The notes: generated by a model from the sequence alone, not told the origin. 64,000 bases of DNA from Rhizobium sp. G21 (GCF_014158035.1 NZ_JACFXW010000001.1:4132001-4196000); one strand, 5' to 3'. Positions 18,747-28,022 are shown, counted from the first letter of the stretch. Made by a program: numbers and translations.

Positions 18747-20066
18747 ATGCTGAACTGGAACACGATCGCCGAACATGACGACTACGCCGCCGAGCGCTCG
18801 GCGTTGCTGACGTTGCTGGAGGGCGCGACGACCAAGCCGTATGTCGATATCGTCGGCGTGCCGACGATCGGCATCGGCTTCAGCTTGCGCGCCAATCTCG
18901 ACAAGGTGCTGCTGGCGATGGTCGGGGAGGAACATTACAGCGAGACACTTCTGTCGAAGCTCGACGCCGTGGTGGACAAGACCTATTCTTACGGCTCCAG
19001 CGCCACACTGATCTCTGCGCTCGACAAGGTGATGGCGGCGTGGAGCAAGTCGGTCGACAGCGATGTTCCCAAAACATTCGCCTTCGCCAGCAGCGACCAG
19101 ATCGCCGAAGCGCTCGACCTGATTTCCCCGACCTATGACAGCTATGTCGACAAGTGGTTGTCCGGCATTCCGGACTCCGATGAGCGCATGGCGCTGTTCT
19201 CGCTGGCTTACAACAATCCGGGCCTGCTGGGCTCCGGGTTGAAGGCCGCGATCGAGGAGGGGGATCGCGCCGAAGCCTGGTTCCAGATCCGCTATTACTC
19301 CAATGGCGGCGCGAGCGCCGGCGAAGGCATCGCCAACCGGCGCTATGTCGAAGCCGATCTCTTCGGGCTCTATGACAAGGACGGCAAGGCGACATTTTCG
19401 GAAGCGGTTCAGACGGGCCAGATGCTGGCCGAGTGGCATGAGAAGATCCTGAGCTACGAGGCGGCTTACGATCCGAACGAAGCGGCCTCGGTGAAAGGCG
19501 TCGAGACGATCGGCGACATCACCGAAGAACTCGCGCCGGCGATCCGGACGGCGCTCAAGACTTTCGGCCTGTCGGCCAAAACGGAGGTCGAGGAACTGCT
19601 CGCCGCCGACAAGGGCATGACGACGGTCTATGGCGACGGAACGAGCGCCGACAGCAGCGCAAACGACGCCGACATGCTGATCGGCCGCGCGGGCGCCGAC
19701 ACGCTCTATGGCGGGACGGGAAACGACATTCTCGTCGGCTGCGCCGGCCGCGATCGTTTGTCTGGAGGAGCGGGAGACGATCTGTTCGTCTTCTCGACCC
19801 CAAAGGACAGCACCGCCAAGGCGTCTGATCTCATCGACGACTTCACCAAAGGCGAAGACCAGATTGCGCTGACCAAGGCGCTGGATGGAGACTACGATCT
19901 TCTCGCCCGCGGCGTCGGCTTTTCCGGCGAGGGCGCCGAAATCGGCTGGCGTTGGAAGGGCGACGACACGCTGGTGACGGTGGACCGGGATGGTGACGGC
20001 GGGGCCGATCTGACCTTTAAGCTGGACGGGAAGATTCGGCTGACCGACGCGGATTTTTTGGTTTGA
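18747..20066 (+). CDS. GH24-type lysozyme fused to RTX repeats
   Basis: In this 439-residue protein the N-terminus looks like a T4-type lysozyme: Glu25 in 'LLEGATTKPYVD', Asp34, and Thr40 in 'GVPTIGIGFS'. The Glu-Asp-Thr spacing of 9 and 15 equals that of the T4 lysozyme triad (E11, D20, T26). Residues about 310-360 carry RTX nonapeptides ('GRAGADTLYGGTGNDILVG', 'LSGGAGDDLFVF'), a type I secretion and calcium-folding module. There is no N-terminal signal. GGAGAAGGAG (18731-18740) sets the start. It is probably a secreted peptidoglycan hydrolase used against other bacteria or for wall remodelling (inference). No secretion ABC genes are nearby. Confidence 0.85.
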   Translation: MLNWNTIAEHDDYAAERSALLTLLEGATTKPYVDIVGVPTIGIGFSLRANLDKVLLAMVGEEHYSETLLSKLDAVVDKTYSYGSSATLISALDKVMAAWSKSVDSDVPKTFAFASSDQIAEALDLISPTYDSYVDKWLSGIPDSDERMALFSLAYNNPGLLGSGLKAAIEEGDRAEAWFQIRYYSNGGASAGEGIANRRYVEADLFGLYDKDGKATFSEAVQTGQMLAEWHEKILSYEAAYDPNEAASVKGVETIGDITEELAPAIRTALKTFGLSAKTEVEELLAADKGMTTVYGDGTSADSSANDADMLIGRAGADTLYGGTGNDILVGCAGRDRLSGGAGDDLFVFSTPKDSTAKASDLIDDFTKGEDQIALTKALDGDYDLLARGVGFSGEGAEIGWRWKGDDTLVTVDRDGDGGADLTFKLDGKIRLTDADFLV

Positions 20067-20193
20067 GCAGCAAAGTGTGGCGACAACCGCTCTTCCCACT
20101 TCCGGGCGGATAGTCGACTTTCTTACGCGGCGATGGCTATAAAGTTGATGAAACAAAGAGCCGCCGCCCAGCGGCTACGTCAACGGAGAGCCC

Positions 20194-20616
20194 ATGACCA
20201 CCGCCCGCGACATCATCCACGCTTTGAAGCTCGAGCCGCATCCGGAAGGCGGCTGGTATGTGCAGACCTTCAAGGATAGCGAGATGCGGGACGGCAGAGC
20301 CTGCTCCACCTGCATCTATCACCTGTTGGAAGCAGGGCAGCGCTCGCATTGGCACAAGGTCGATGCGGTGGAGGTCTGGCACTACTATGCCGGCGCGCCG
20401 CTGACCTTGCGGCTCTCCAACGACGAAAAGACGATCCGCGCCGCCACGCTCGGCCCCAACGTGCTTGCGGGACAGCATCCTCAAATCGTGGTGCGCAAGG
20501 ACGAATGGCAGAGCGCCGAGAGCCAGGGCGACTGGACGCTGGTGGGCTGCACCGTCGCGCCCGGCTTCGACTTCGCGGGCTTCACCATGGCCGAGCCGGG
20601 CTGGGAGCCCGGCTGA
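20194..20616 (+). CDS. Cupin_5 (DUF985) protein
   Basis: This 140-residue single-domain cupin has the DUF985 hallmarks 'LKLEPHPEGGWYVQTF', 'STCIYHLLEAGQRSHWHKVD' (metal-binding His pair) and 'EVWHYYAGAPL', ending in 'CTVAPGFDFAGFTMAEPG'. The family is widespread with no firm reaction assigned; a sugar-epimerase-like or sensor role has been suggested from the fold. It ends directly against the convergent small gene at 20617. Confidence 0.85.
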   Translation: MTTARDIIHALKLEPHPEGGWYVQTFKDSEMRDGRACSTCIYHLLEAGQRSHWHKVDAVEVWHYYAGAPLTLRLSNDEKTIRAATLGPNVLAGQHPQIVVRKDEWQSAESQGDWTLVGCTVAPGFDFAGFTMAEPGWEPG

Positions 20617-20820
20617 TCAGGCGAGATCCGGCTGCGGCGGGCGCGGGATGCGGCTGTCGGGATCGATCCGCGCCGCATCTTCCTTTCCCTTGGCCCCGTC
20701 CTCGATCTCACGGTCCGACAACTCGCCGGAAGGCGCGATCGGGATCGCCTTTCCGGTCAATGGATCAATCTGCGGGGCGGCGTCCCGGGGAGATTGGGCG
20801 ACGGGCTTGGGGTTCATCAT
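20617..20820 (-). CDS. Small hydrophilic hypothetical protein
   Basis: This 67-residue protein is rich in Pro, Asp and charged residues ('MMNPKPVAQSPRDAAPQ' to 'SRIPRPPQPDLA') and is probably disordered. It has no signal peptide or membrane segment. The start at 20820 has an AGGA site five bases upstream. The gene abuts the DUF985 gene convergently. Similar short Pro-rich proteins are common hypotheticals in Rhizobiales; the function is unknown. Confidence 0.6.
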   Translation of the reverse strand: MMNPKPVAQSPRDAAPQIDPLTGKAIPIAPSGELSDREIEDGAKGKEDAARIDPDSRIPRPPQPDLA

Positions 20821-20950
20821 AGCAGTCCTTTCTGTCTGATGCAGGCTGTTTTGAACCCAACGGCCCGTCACGCGCCTTGTTCCCCGGTGGATAACCTCGC
20901 GTTTGCGCAACTTAACGCCCCCGGCAGTGTTTCGGCTTCGGCCTCCGGCT

Positions 20951-20972
20951 TTTATGACAGATTTATGACAAT
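20951..20972 (-). promoter_or_regulatory. PHO box (PhoB binding site)
   Basis: Read on the minus strand, two direct copies of TGTCATAAA stand 11 bases apart (TTGTCATAAAT, CTGTCATAAA), matching the PHO-box pattern. The site lies 14 bases before the DUF47 start at 20987, overlapping where ribosomes or polymerase would sit. That position suits repression. In Sinorhizobium meliloti the equivalent orfA-pit operon is repressed by PhoB under phosphate limitation. Confidence 0.75.
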
Positions 20973-20986
20973 CCATGGAAAGTGAC

Positions 20987-21631
20987 ATGCTGGGTCTGTT
21001 TAGGAAATTGATGCCGCGCGAGGACCGTTTCTTCGATCTGTTCGAGCGCCACTCGAAAGTGGTGATGGCGGCGGCGGAGGAATTGCGGGCGCTGCTGGCC
21101 GGCGAGGGCGATCTCGAGGCGCATTGCGACCGTATCGTCGCGCTGGAAAACGAAGCTGACGACATCACCCGCGAGGTGCTGCTGGCGGTGCGCAAGAGTT
21201 TCATCACACCCTTCGATCGCGGCGACATCAAGGATCTGATCCAGTCGATGGACGACGCCGTCGACATGATGCAGAAGACGGTGAAGACCATTCGCCTGTT
21301 CGAGCAGAAGAGTTTCGAGCCGGGCATGAAGGAAATGGGCGTCACCATCGTCGAGGCGGCCCGCCTCTGCGCGGAGGCCATTCCGCTCTTGGACCGGCTC
21401 GGCCCCAACCACACGCGCCTGACAGCGATCGCCGAGGAGGTGATGCGGGTGGAGGGGCGCTCCGACGACCTGCACGACCAGGGACTCAAGGACCTGTTTC
21501 GCAAGCATGGCCAGGGCAACGCCATGGCCTATATGATCGGCAGCGAGATCTATAGCGAGCTCGAAAAGGTCGTCGACCGCTTCGAAGACGTCGCCAACGA
21601 GATCAGCGGCATCGTGATCGAGAATGTCTGA
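20987..21631 (+). CDS. DUF47 PhoU-like phosphate-transport accessory protein
   Basis: This 214-residue all-helical protein is of the DUF47/TIGR00153 family, with 'PREDRFFDLFERHSKVV' at the start and repeated helices with acidic motifs ('ENEADDITREVLLAV', 'SMDDAVDMMQKTVKTIRLFE'). It is the orfA partner of Pit transporters and is thought to control or assist them. Its stop and the start of pit share a base (21631). The start at ATG 20987 is preferred to ATG 20975, which has no ribosome site. The PHO box lies immediately upstream. Confidence 0.9.
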   Translation: MLGLFRKLMPREDRFFDLFERHSKVVMAAAEELRALLAGEGDLEAHCDRIVALENEADDITREVLLAVRKSFITPFDRGDIKDLIQSMDDAVDMMQKTVKTIRLFEQKSFEPGMKEMGVTIVEAARLCAEAIPLLDRLGPNHTRLTAIAEEVMRVEGRSDDLHDQGLKDLFRKHGQGNAMAYMIGSEIYSELEKVVDRFEDVANEISGIVIENV

Positions 21632-22634
21632 TGGATGCGACGCTCGCTCTGCCGCTTCTGATCGCGCTGGTGGGAATCGCGCTGCTGTTCGATTTCCTCA
21701 ACGGTCTGCATGACGCGGCCAATTCCATCGCTACCATCGTCTCGACCCGCGTGCTGAAGCCGCAATATGCGGTGCTCTGGGCGGCCTTCTTCAATTTCAT
21801 CGCCTTCCTGTTCTTCGGCCTGCATGTGGCCGAGACGCTGGGCAAGGGCATCATCGACCCTCGATCGTCTCGCCGCTGGTAATCTTCTCGGCGCTGATGG
21901 GCGCGATCATCTGGAATGTGGTGACCTGGGTGTTCGGCATTCCTTCGAGCTCCTCGCATGCGCTGGTCGGCGGTCTCGTCGGCGCCGGGCTCGCCAAGAC
22001 CGGCGGCGATGCGCTGGTATTGACCGGCCTGTTGAAGACGGTGGGGGCGATCTTCCTGTCGCCGGCGATCGGCTTTTTCCTGGCGCTCATGCTGGTGCTT
22101 CTTGTGTCCTGGCTGTTCGTGCGCCAGACGCCATTTGCAGTCGACAAGACCTTCCGCTTCGCGCAATTCGTCTCGGCCTCGCTTTATTCGCTCGGCCATG
22201 GCGGCAATGATGCGCAGAAGACCATGGGCATCATCGCCGTGCTGCTCTATTCGCAGGGCTATCTCGGCGGAACCTTCCATGTGCCCTTCTGGGTGGTGAT
22301 TTCCTGCCAATCGGCCATGGCCTTGGGCACGCTGATGGGCGGCTGGAAGATCGTGCACACGATGGGCTCGAAGATCACCAGGCTCAACCCGATGCAGGGC
22401 TTCTGCGCCGAAACCGGCGGCGCGCTGACCCTGTTCGGCGCCACCTGGCTCGGCATTCCCGTGTCCACCACCCACACGATCACCGGCGCGATCGTCGGCG
22501 TCGGGGCGGCCCGCCGCGTTTCCGCCGTGCGCTGGGGCCTGGCAGGCAATATCGTCATCGCCTGGATCGTGACGCTGCCGGCGGCGGCGGCGATCTCCGC
22601 AGCCTTTTACGTGATCGGCGGATTGTTCGGCTGA
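21631..22634 (+). CDS. pit: Low-affinity inorganic phosphate transporter Pit, frameshifted
   Basis: This PiT-family permease has about 334 residues after repair. The twin family signatures are present: 'FDFLNGLHDAANSIATIVSTRVL' near the N-terminus and 'SLGHGGNDAQKTMGIIAV' in the second half, plus 'FGIPSSSSHALVGGLVGAG' and 'IPVSTTHTITGAIVGVG'. It has about ten membrane segments. The frame breaks at the C3 run 21858-21860: 'GKGIIDP' should continue 'SIVSPLVIFSALMGAI', and one C restores it. It imports metal-phosphate by proton symport. It forms an operon with DUF47 under the PHO box. Confidence 0.88.
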
Positions 22635-22648
22635 GGTTGGCGGGCGGC

Positions 22649-23413
22649 TCAGGCCGCCCGCGCTTCCAGAAGCGCCATGTCGAGCATGAAGGAGCCGTCG
22701 GGCTCGATCTCGAAATAGGCTTTCACATCGGCGCTCGCGCTCTCCTGCACCGCGCGGATCGCTGCGACCAGTTCGGGTGGCGTCGCCATGCGGCCGATCC
22801 AGCTCGAAAACTCCATCTGCATGCGCCAGCGTCTGACGCCGGTGACCTCGAAGCCCGCCTGTTCCAGCATCACGGTCCACTCGGCCAGCGAATAATCGCG
22901 GACATGCGAGGTGTCGCGGAGCGTCTCGACCACCTGCAAGTGGCTGTCATAGAGCGGATCGGCGGAGGCGACGGCATCGACGAACAGGGCGGCCGCGCCC
23001 CTCTTCAGCACGCGGCGAGCCTCGCGCAGACCGGCTTTGGCGTCGCGCCAGTGATGGGCGGTGAAGCGACAGCCGAGCATGTCGAACGTCGCAGTCTCGA
23101 AAGGCAGCTTTTCCGCCGGCGCCCGGACGGTGTCGATATTGTTGAGCCCCCGCGCCGCGGCGGTCTCCGACACGGCTTTCAGCATCTCAGTGGAGAGATC
23201 GCAGGCGGTGACGGAGCCGGCATGTTCGGCCAGCCGATAGGCGACATGGCCGCCGCCGCAGCCGAGATCGATGGCGCGGGCAGGGCGGATCGCGGCGGCG
23301 ACCTCAGCGATGTAAGTGAGGTCTGCGCCCTGGGCGTGAACGCTCGAGGCGACATAGGCCTGGGCGCGCGGGCCGAACTGCCCCTCGACATGGGTCTGGT
23401 GGCTCTTTTGCAT
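22649..23413 (-). CDS. SAM-dependent methyltransferase, class I
   Basis: This 254-residue UbiE/Methyltransf_11-type enzyme has motif I 'AIDLGCGGGHVAYRLAE', motif II near 'VTACDLSTEM', 'APAEKLPFETATFDMLGCR' and 'REARRVLKRGAAALFVD'. A signature of ubiquinone or menaquinone methylation is not evident, so the substrate is unknown. A good AGGAGA site precedes the start at 23413. It diverges from the MmyB-type regulator at 23499, a common pairing that suggests local control. Confidence 0.85.
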   Translation of the reverse strand: MQKSHQTHVEGQFGPRAQAYVASSVHAQGADLTYIAEVAAAIRPARAIDLGCGGGHVAYRLAEHAGSVTACDLSTEMLKAVSETAAARGLNNIDTVRAPAEKLPFETATFDMLGCRFTAHHWRDAKAGLREARRVLKRGAAALFVDAVASADPLYDSHLQVVETLRDTSHVRDYSLAEWTVMLEQAGFEVTGVRRWRMQMEFSSWIGRMATPPELVAAIRAVQESASADVKAYFEIEPDGSFMLDMALLEARAA

Positions 23414-23498
23414 CGATTGTCTCCTGTCTTGACCCGGCGACTATGACAGGCATTTATTCTGTTACAAGATGAGGCTTTATCCTGGTATAAGATCTGCC

Positions 23499-24269
23499 AT
23501 GACCAGCGACCACCAACGAAAACTGCTGGGCGATTTCGTCCGCGCCCATCGCGAACGACTGACGCCCGATCCGCCCCTGGGGCGACGGCGCACGCCGGGG
23601 CTCAGGCGCGAGGAACTGGCGGCGCGCGCCCAACTCTCCGCCACTTGGGTGACCTGGATCGAGCAGGGGCGCGATGCGCAGGCTTCGCCGCAGGCCTTGG
23701 CGCGGCTCGCCGAGGCGCTGCTGCTGACGCGGGCCGAACGCGCCTATCTTTTTGAGCTCGCCGGCCGCCGCGATCCCGATCATGCCCAGGCCGAGCCGAG
23801 CGAGCGGGCGCCGGACAGTCTGGCCGCAATGGTCGAGGCGCTGCCGCATCCGGCCTATGGTCTCGACCGGTTCTGGAACGCCATCGCCTGGAACGCCGCC
23901 GCCGCCGATCTCTTCTCCGGCTGGCTCGAGGAGGGGCGGGACCATAACCTATTGCGTTACATCTTCCTCGATCCCTCGGCGCGGCGCTTCATTCTCGACT
24001 GGCCCGACCGCGCCGCCCGCGCGCTCGCCGAATTCCGCGCCGATTTCGGCGCGAGCTTCAACGACCCGCCGATGCTGGCGCTGGTGCAGCGTCTGGTCGC
24101 TGAAAGCGTCGATTTCGCCGCTTTGTGGAAGGCGCAGACGGTGATGGACCGCGAAGGCGGCGACCGGGGATTTCTGCATCCAATGCGCGGATTGCTGCGC
24201 TATCGGCAGTTCACGTTTCGGCCGGCGGACAGGCCGGACTGCAAGCTGGTGATGCTGGTGAGGGAATAG
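23499..24269 (+). CDS. XRE regulator with MmyB-like ligand domain
   Basis: In this 256-residue regulator an N-terminal helix-turn-helix (about 10-75, 'TPGLRREELAARAQLSATWVTWIEQGR') is followed by the MmyB-type PAS-like domain (about 100-250, 'LPHPAYGLDRFWNAIAWNAAA' and 'NLLRYIFLDPSARRFILDWP'). This domain binds fatty-acid-like or other small ligands in characterised members, and the regulators usually control a neighbouring oxidoreductase or methyltransferase. The start at 23499 is chosen by family length; an in-frame ATG at 23469 would add ten residues. It is divergent from the methyltransferase at 23413. Confidence 0.85.
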   Translation: MTSDHQRKLLGDFVRAHRERLTPDPPLGRRRTPGLRREELAARAQLSATWVTWIEQGRDAQASPQALARLAEALLLTRAERAYLFELAGRRDPDHAQAEPSERAPDSLAAMVEALPHPAYGLDRFWNAIAWNAAAADLFSGWLEEGRDHNLLRYIFLDPSARRFILDWPDRAARALAEFRADFGASFNDPPMLALVQRLVAESVDFAALWKAQTVMDREGGDRGFLHPMRGLLRYRQFTFRPADRPDCKLVMLVRE

Positions 24270-24348
24270 TGGGCAGAATGGTTGCGGCCCGGCATCTTCG
24301 TCGCAATATGCCGGGATCACATGATGCTGGCGGCTTTGGAAGATGAAA

Positions 24349-24843
24349 ATGCGTGGAATAAAAACAGAAGGTCGAGCTGATTTCGAACTCGTTTTCGGCG
24401 AAGGCGTTCATCCATTCTATCTCGGAATGACGGCTGATCAGGTCCTGGAAGCTGCTCTCGACTGGAAGATATGTTCGGCGGAACGCGAAGATTCGTCGCT
24501 TAAACTTGTCCTGAGCAAGCAGGGAAAAGTGATTGATGTCAGTCTCTTGAATGCGTTCTATCTTTTTCCGGGTCATGAGCCCCATTTCACCGTTTATCAT
24601 ATCGCGACGGAAGAAGCGGCGTTTGCGGATGGGAAACGGTTCTCGCGGTTCAAGAAAGAGAAAATTCTGGCTCGCTTCACGGGGGCGCATTCGCTTGAGT
24701 TGATGGAAACCGTCGATGATGGCGACGAAGCGTTTTGGTGGCAGTACAAGAATTCCGATACGACGCTCCTCTTCAGCGAATTCGGGAGGCCGGTTCTCAT
24801 GATGGGGCGAATGCCGAGGTTGGGCTTTGACTATGATGTTTAG
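24349..24843 (+). CDS. Hypothetical protein
   Basis: This 164-residue soluble protein is of no family I recognise. It has mixed strands and helices, with 'EGVHPFYLGMTADQVLEAAL' resembling the short opening seen in some immunity-like or SMI1-type small proteins, but I cannot assign it. There is no signal or membrane segment. GGAAG is placed better for ATG 24349 than for ATG 24343. The base composition is slightly more AT-rich than its neighbours. Confidence 0.6.
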   Translation: MRGIKTEGRADFELVFGEGVHPFYLGMTADQVLEAALDWKICSAEREDSSLKLVLSKQGKVIDVSLLNAFYLFPGHEPHFTVYHIATEEAAFADGKRFSRFKKEKILARFTGAHSLELMETVDDGDEAFWWQYKNSDTTLLFSEFGRPVLMMGRMPRLGFDYDV

Positions 24844-24873
24844 GGTAAGAAAGTCTTTGGACGCTGGCTTGGG

Positions 24874-25161
24874 TTAATCGAGACCGTGCGTCTCCGGCGA
24901 ATAGCCGCTCTTGGCGCAAATCTCGCTTCGCGCCATGTCGAGATTGTTCTCGTAGTCAGCGCCAAAAGGCGCCACGAGCTGTTTTTCCAACGAGCACAGC
25001 AGGACGTCCAAGACGGCTCGCTCCGCGCCGCTTTCAAAACAAGCAGCGGGTGGCGTCGAAGGCGGCGCCGCGCCCGACCAGCGTGAAAGCAGTTCGAACA
25101 GCACGAGGGCTTCGTGGCGATCGAGGTCGATGTGGGCGCCGTTTTGGGTCGTGATTGTCAT
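24874..25161 (-). CDS. Hypothetical protein
   Basis: This 95-residue acidic protein ('MTITTQNGAHIDLDRHEALV' at the start) has a helix-rich middle and an Asp/Glu-rich end. No family is recognised. It lies convergent to the hypothetical gene at 24349. Codon use matches the genome, so it is probably a real gene. It may belong with 24349 as a small accessory pair, but nothing in the sequence proves a link. Confidence 0.5.
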   Translation of the reverse strand: MTITTQNGAHIDLDRHEALVLFELLSRWSGAAPPSTPPAACFESGAERAVLDVLLCSLEKQLVAPFGADYENNLDMARSEICAKSGYSPETHGLD

Positions 25162-25397
25162 TCATCATAAGCGAAATATTGCCGAAGCGGGCGCCGTATG
25201 CAAGTTGTGCTGGCGAGAGGGTGTCGCAAAATCCTTTCCTCCCCGCGACACCCATCCCCCATATCCCGACGCCCTCAGGCGCGCCTCGTGCACAAGAGAT
25301 TTTCCCTCAGTCGTGCAGTTTGGGTAGAATGTCGCATTCAGGCTTTAACGACGTCGCCTGACCCCGTAAAATCCCCGCCAACAACAATCGGGGTTGC

Positions 25398-27965
25398 ATG
25401 CACATGGCAGAGTTTCCGCAAAAGGCAAAAGTCGTCATCATCGGGTTGGGCGGCATCGTGGGGGCCTCCATCGCCCACCATCTCATCGAGCGCGGCTGGG
25501 ACGACATCGTCGGCATCGACAAGTCCGGCATCCCCACCGATATCGGCTCCACCGCGCATGCGTCGGATTTCTGCTACACCACCAGCCATGACTATCTGTC
25601 GGTCTGGACGACGCAGTATTCGATCGATTTCTACGAGAAGATGGGCCATTACGCCCGGATCGGCGGTCTCGAAGTCGCCCGCACCGGCGACGAGACCTGG
25701 ATGGAAGAGATCAAGCGCAAGCTGTCCTCCGCCAAGGCCTTCGGCACCCGCGCCCATTATGTCAGCCCCGCCGAAATCAAGAAACTCTTCCCGCTGATCG
25801 AGGAAGATCAGGTGATGGGCGGCATGTTCGACCCCGACGCCGGCCTCGTGGTGCCGCGTTCGCAGACCGTCGCCGGCAAGCTGATCGACGCGGCCGAAAA
25901 GACGGGCAAGCTCTCGGTGTTCTCCAATACGCCGGCGAAATCGCTGATCGTCGAGAACGGCCGCATCAAGGGCGTCGTCACCCATCGCGGCACGATCATG
26001 GCCGATCACGTCATCGTCTGCGCCGGCCTCTGGGGCCGCCTGATCGCCGAAATGGTCGGCGAAGACCTGCCGGTGATGCCGGTCGACCATCCGCTGACCT
26101 TCTTCGGCCCCTATAACGAGTTCGAAGGCACCGGCAAGGAAATCGGCTATCCGCTGCTGCGCGACCAGGGCAACTCCGCCTATATGCGCGACACCGGCGA
26201 TCCCAAGACCACCGAAGGCGGCCAGATCGAGTGGGGCTATTACGAGACCACCAATCCGCGCATGTGCCATCCGCGCGAGCTGCTCGAAAAGCACGAGGCG
26301 CGCCTGTCGCCCTCGCAGCGCGACCTGGAAATGGAGCAGATCATCGAGCCGCTCGAGCGCGCGATGGAGCTGACGCCGATCCTCGGCGAACTGGGCTATA
26401 ACGAAAGCCACTCCTTCAACGGCCTCCTGCAGGTGTCGGCCGCCGGCGGCCCGTCCTGCGGCGAGAGCCAGAAGGTGCGCGGCCTGTGGTATTGCGTCGC
26501 GATCTGGGTCAAGGACGGCCCCGGCTACGGCAAGCTGATCGCCGACTGGATGACCGACGGCCGCACCGAGATCGACCACAACTCGATCGACTACGCCCGT
26601 TTCTATCCGCACCAGCTGACGGAAGAGTTCATCGCCAACCGCTGCTTCGAAGCGGCTCAGAAGATCTATTTCCCGGCCGTGCATCCGCGCGAGCCCTACG
26701 CCACCAGCCGCAACGCCAAGCGCTCGCCGATGTATGAGCGCGAAGTCGAACTCGGCGGCCACTTCATGGAGCTCGGCGGCTGGGAGCGCGCCCATGGCTA
26801 CAAGGCCAATGAGCATCTCCTGGAAAAATACGCCGACCGCGTGCCGGTGCGCGCCAACGAATGGGACAACCGCCATTTCTGGCGCGTCTCCAACGCCGAA
26901 CATCTGGCGATGAGCGAGGATTGCGGAATCGTCAATCTCAGCCATTTCCATATGGTCGACATCGAAGGCCCTGATCATGTCGAGCTGATGGAATGGCTCT
27001 GCGCCGCGAAGATCGGCGGCGACGCCAATATCGGCAAGGGCGTCTATACCCACTTCCTCGATGACGAGGGCATGGTGCGGGCCGACTTCACCGTGTTCCG
27101 CATGGCCGACCGCTGCCGCCTGGTGAACGGCGCCGACGCCGGCCCGCGCGACTTCCACTATATGAAGCGCGTCGCCGAAGATCGCGGTCTCGACGTGACC
27201 ATCACCGATGTCAGCGAGAAGTTCATCACCATCGGCATCTGGGGCCCCAACGCCCGCGACACGCTGAAGAAGGTGGTGGCCGATCCCGCTGGTCTCGACG
27301 TCGAAAACTTCGCCTTCGCCGCCATCAAGCCGATCGAGATCGCCGGCAAGCATGTCACCGCCTTCCGCATCTCCTATGTCGGCGAGCAGGGCTGGGAACT
27401 GCATATGAAGTATGAGGATGGCCTGGCGGTCTGGGATGCGCTGCGCTCCACCGGCGTCATGGCCTTCGGCGTGGAAACCTACGCCAATTCCCGCCGCATG
27501 GAAAAGAGCCTGCGCTTGCAGAACGCCGACCTCCTGACGCAGTACAACCTGATCGAAGCCGATCTGGCTCGTCCGAAGGTGAAGGAAGCCGATTTCCGCG
27601 GCAAGGCCAAGCATCTCGAATACAAGGCCCGCGCGCATCAGCCAGCGATGCTCTGCACGCTGGTGATGACCGACAATGTCGACGCCTCGGGCGTGGCCCG
27701 CTACCCGTTCGGCACGCTGCCGGTCATGGACCCTGAAACCGGCGCCGTACTGGTGGACGAACTCGGTCGCCGCTCCTACACCACCTCGATCGCCTTCGGC
27801 CCGACGCTCGGCAAGAACATTGCGCTGGCCTATCTGCCCTGGGACTACTGCCAGGTCGGCCGCAAGCTGAATGTCGAATATTTTGCCGAGACCTATCCGG
27901 TGGAAGTGGCGGCGGTGGGCTACAAGCCGCTGTATGACCCGGAAAACCTGAAGCCGCGCACGTAA
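25398..27965 (+). CDS. FAD-dependent GcvT-domain demethylase (dimethylglycine oxidase-like)
   Basis: This 855-residue intact protein has an FAD domain ('VVIIGLGGIVGASIAHHLIERGW' at 12-34), 'GSTAHASDF' in place of the usual WHAAG (His kept, Trp lost), and a C-terminal GcvT-type folate domain ('ISYVGEQGWELHMKY', then 'YLPWDYCQVGRKLNVEYF'). It differs clearly from the two demethylases at 1517 and 5025. Homologues of this branch occur with corrinoid methyltransferase loci. The likely role is oxidative demethylation of an N-methyl amino acid, feeding methylene-tetrahydrofolate. The start is at 25398, with 25404 also possible. It ends with a strong terminator and stands alone. Confidence 0.88.
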   Translation: MHMAEFPQKAKVVIIGLGGIVGASIAHHLIERGWDDIVGIDKSGIPTDIGSTAHASDFCYTTSHDYLSVWTTQYSIDFYEKMGHYARIGGLEVARTGDETWMEEIKRKLSSAKAFGTRAHYVSPAEIKKLFPLIEEDQVMGGMFDPDAGLVVPRSQTVAGKLIDAAEKTGKLSVFSNTPAKSLIVENGRIKGVVTHRGTIMADHVIVCAGLWGRLIAEMVGEDLPVMPVDHPLTFFGPYNEFEGTGKEIGYPLLRDQGNSAYMRDTGDPKTTEGGQIEWGYYETTNPRMCHPRELLEKHEARLSPSQRDLEMEQIIEPLERAMELTPILGELGYNESHSFNGLLQVSAAGGPSCGESQKVRGLWYCVAIWVKDGPGYGKLIADWMTDGRTEIDHNSIDYARFYPHQLTEEFIANRCFEAAQKIYFPAVHPREPYATSRNAKRSPMYEREVELGGHFMELGGWERAHGYKANEHLLEKYADRVPVRANEWDNRHFWRVSNAEHLAMSEDCGIVNLSHFHMVDIEGPDHVELMEWLCAAKIGGDANIGKGVYTHFLDDEGMVRADFTVFRMADRCRLVNGADAGPRDFHYMKRVAEDRGLDVTITDVSEKFITIGIWGPNARDTLKKVVADPAGLDVENFAFAAIKPIEIAGKHVTAFRISYVGEQGWELHMKYEDGLAVWDALRSTGVMAFGVETYANSRRMEKSLRLQNADLLTQYNLIEADLARPKVKEADFRGKAKHLEYKARAHQPAMLCTLVMTDNVDASGVARYPFGTLPVMDPETGAVLVDELGRRSYTTSIAFGPTLGKNIALAYLPWDYCQVGRKLNVEYFAETYPVEVAAVGYKPLYDPENLKPRT

Positions 27966-27994
27966 AAGGCGTCAGAGGTTTGGTGAGATTTGAG

Positions 27995-28022
27995 CCCGCC
28001 GGTCGGAAGACCGGCGGGTTTT
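27995..28022 (+). terminator. Rho-independent terminator of the 25398 gene
   Basis: A perfect 10-bp stem (CCCGCCGGTC / GACCGGCGGG) with loop GGAA is followed by TTTT. It lies 30 bases after the demethylase stop. Confidence 0.9.

Noticed and set aside
25338..27638. 766-codon minus-strand open frame opposite the third demethylase
   Set aside because: Antisense shadow; the plus strand has full domain homology and a terminator.
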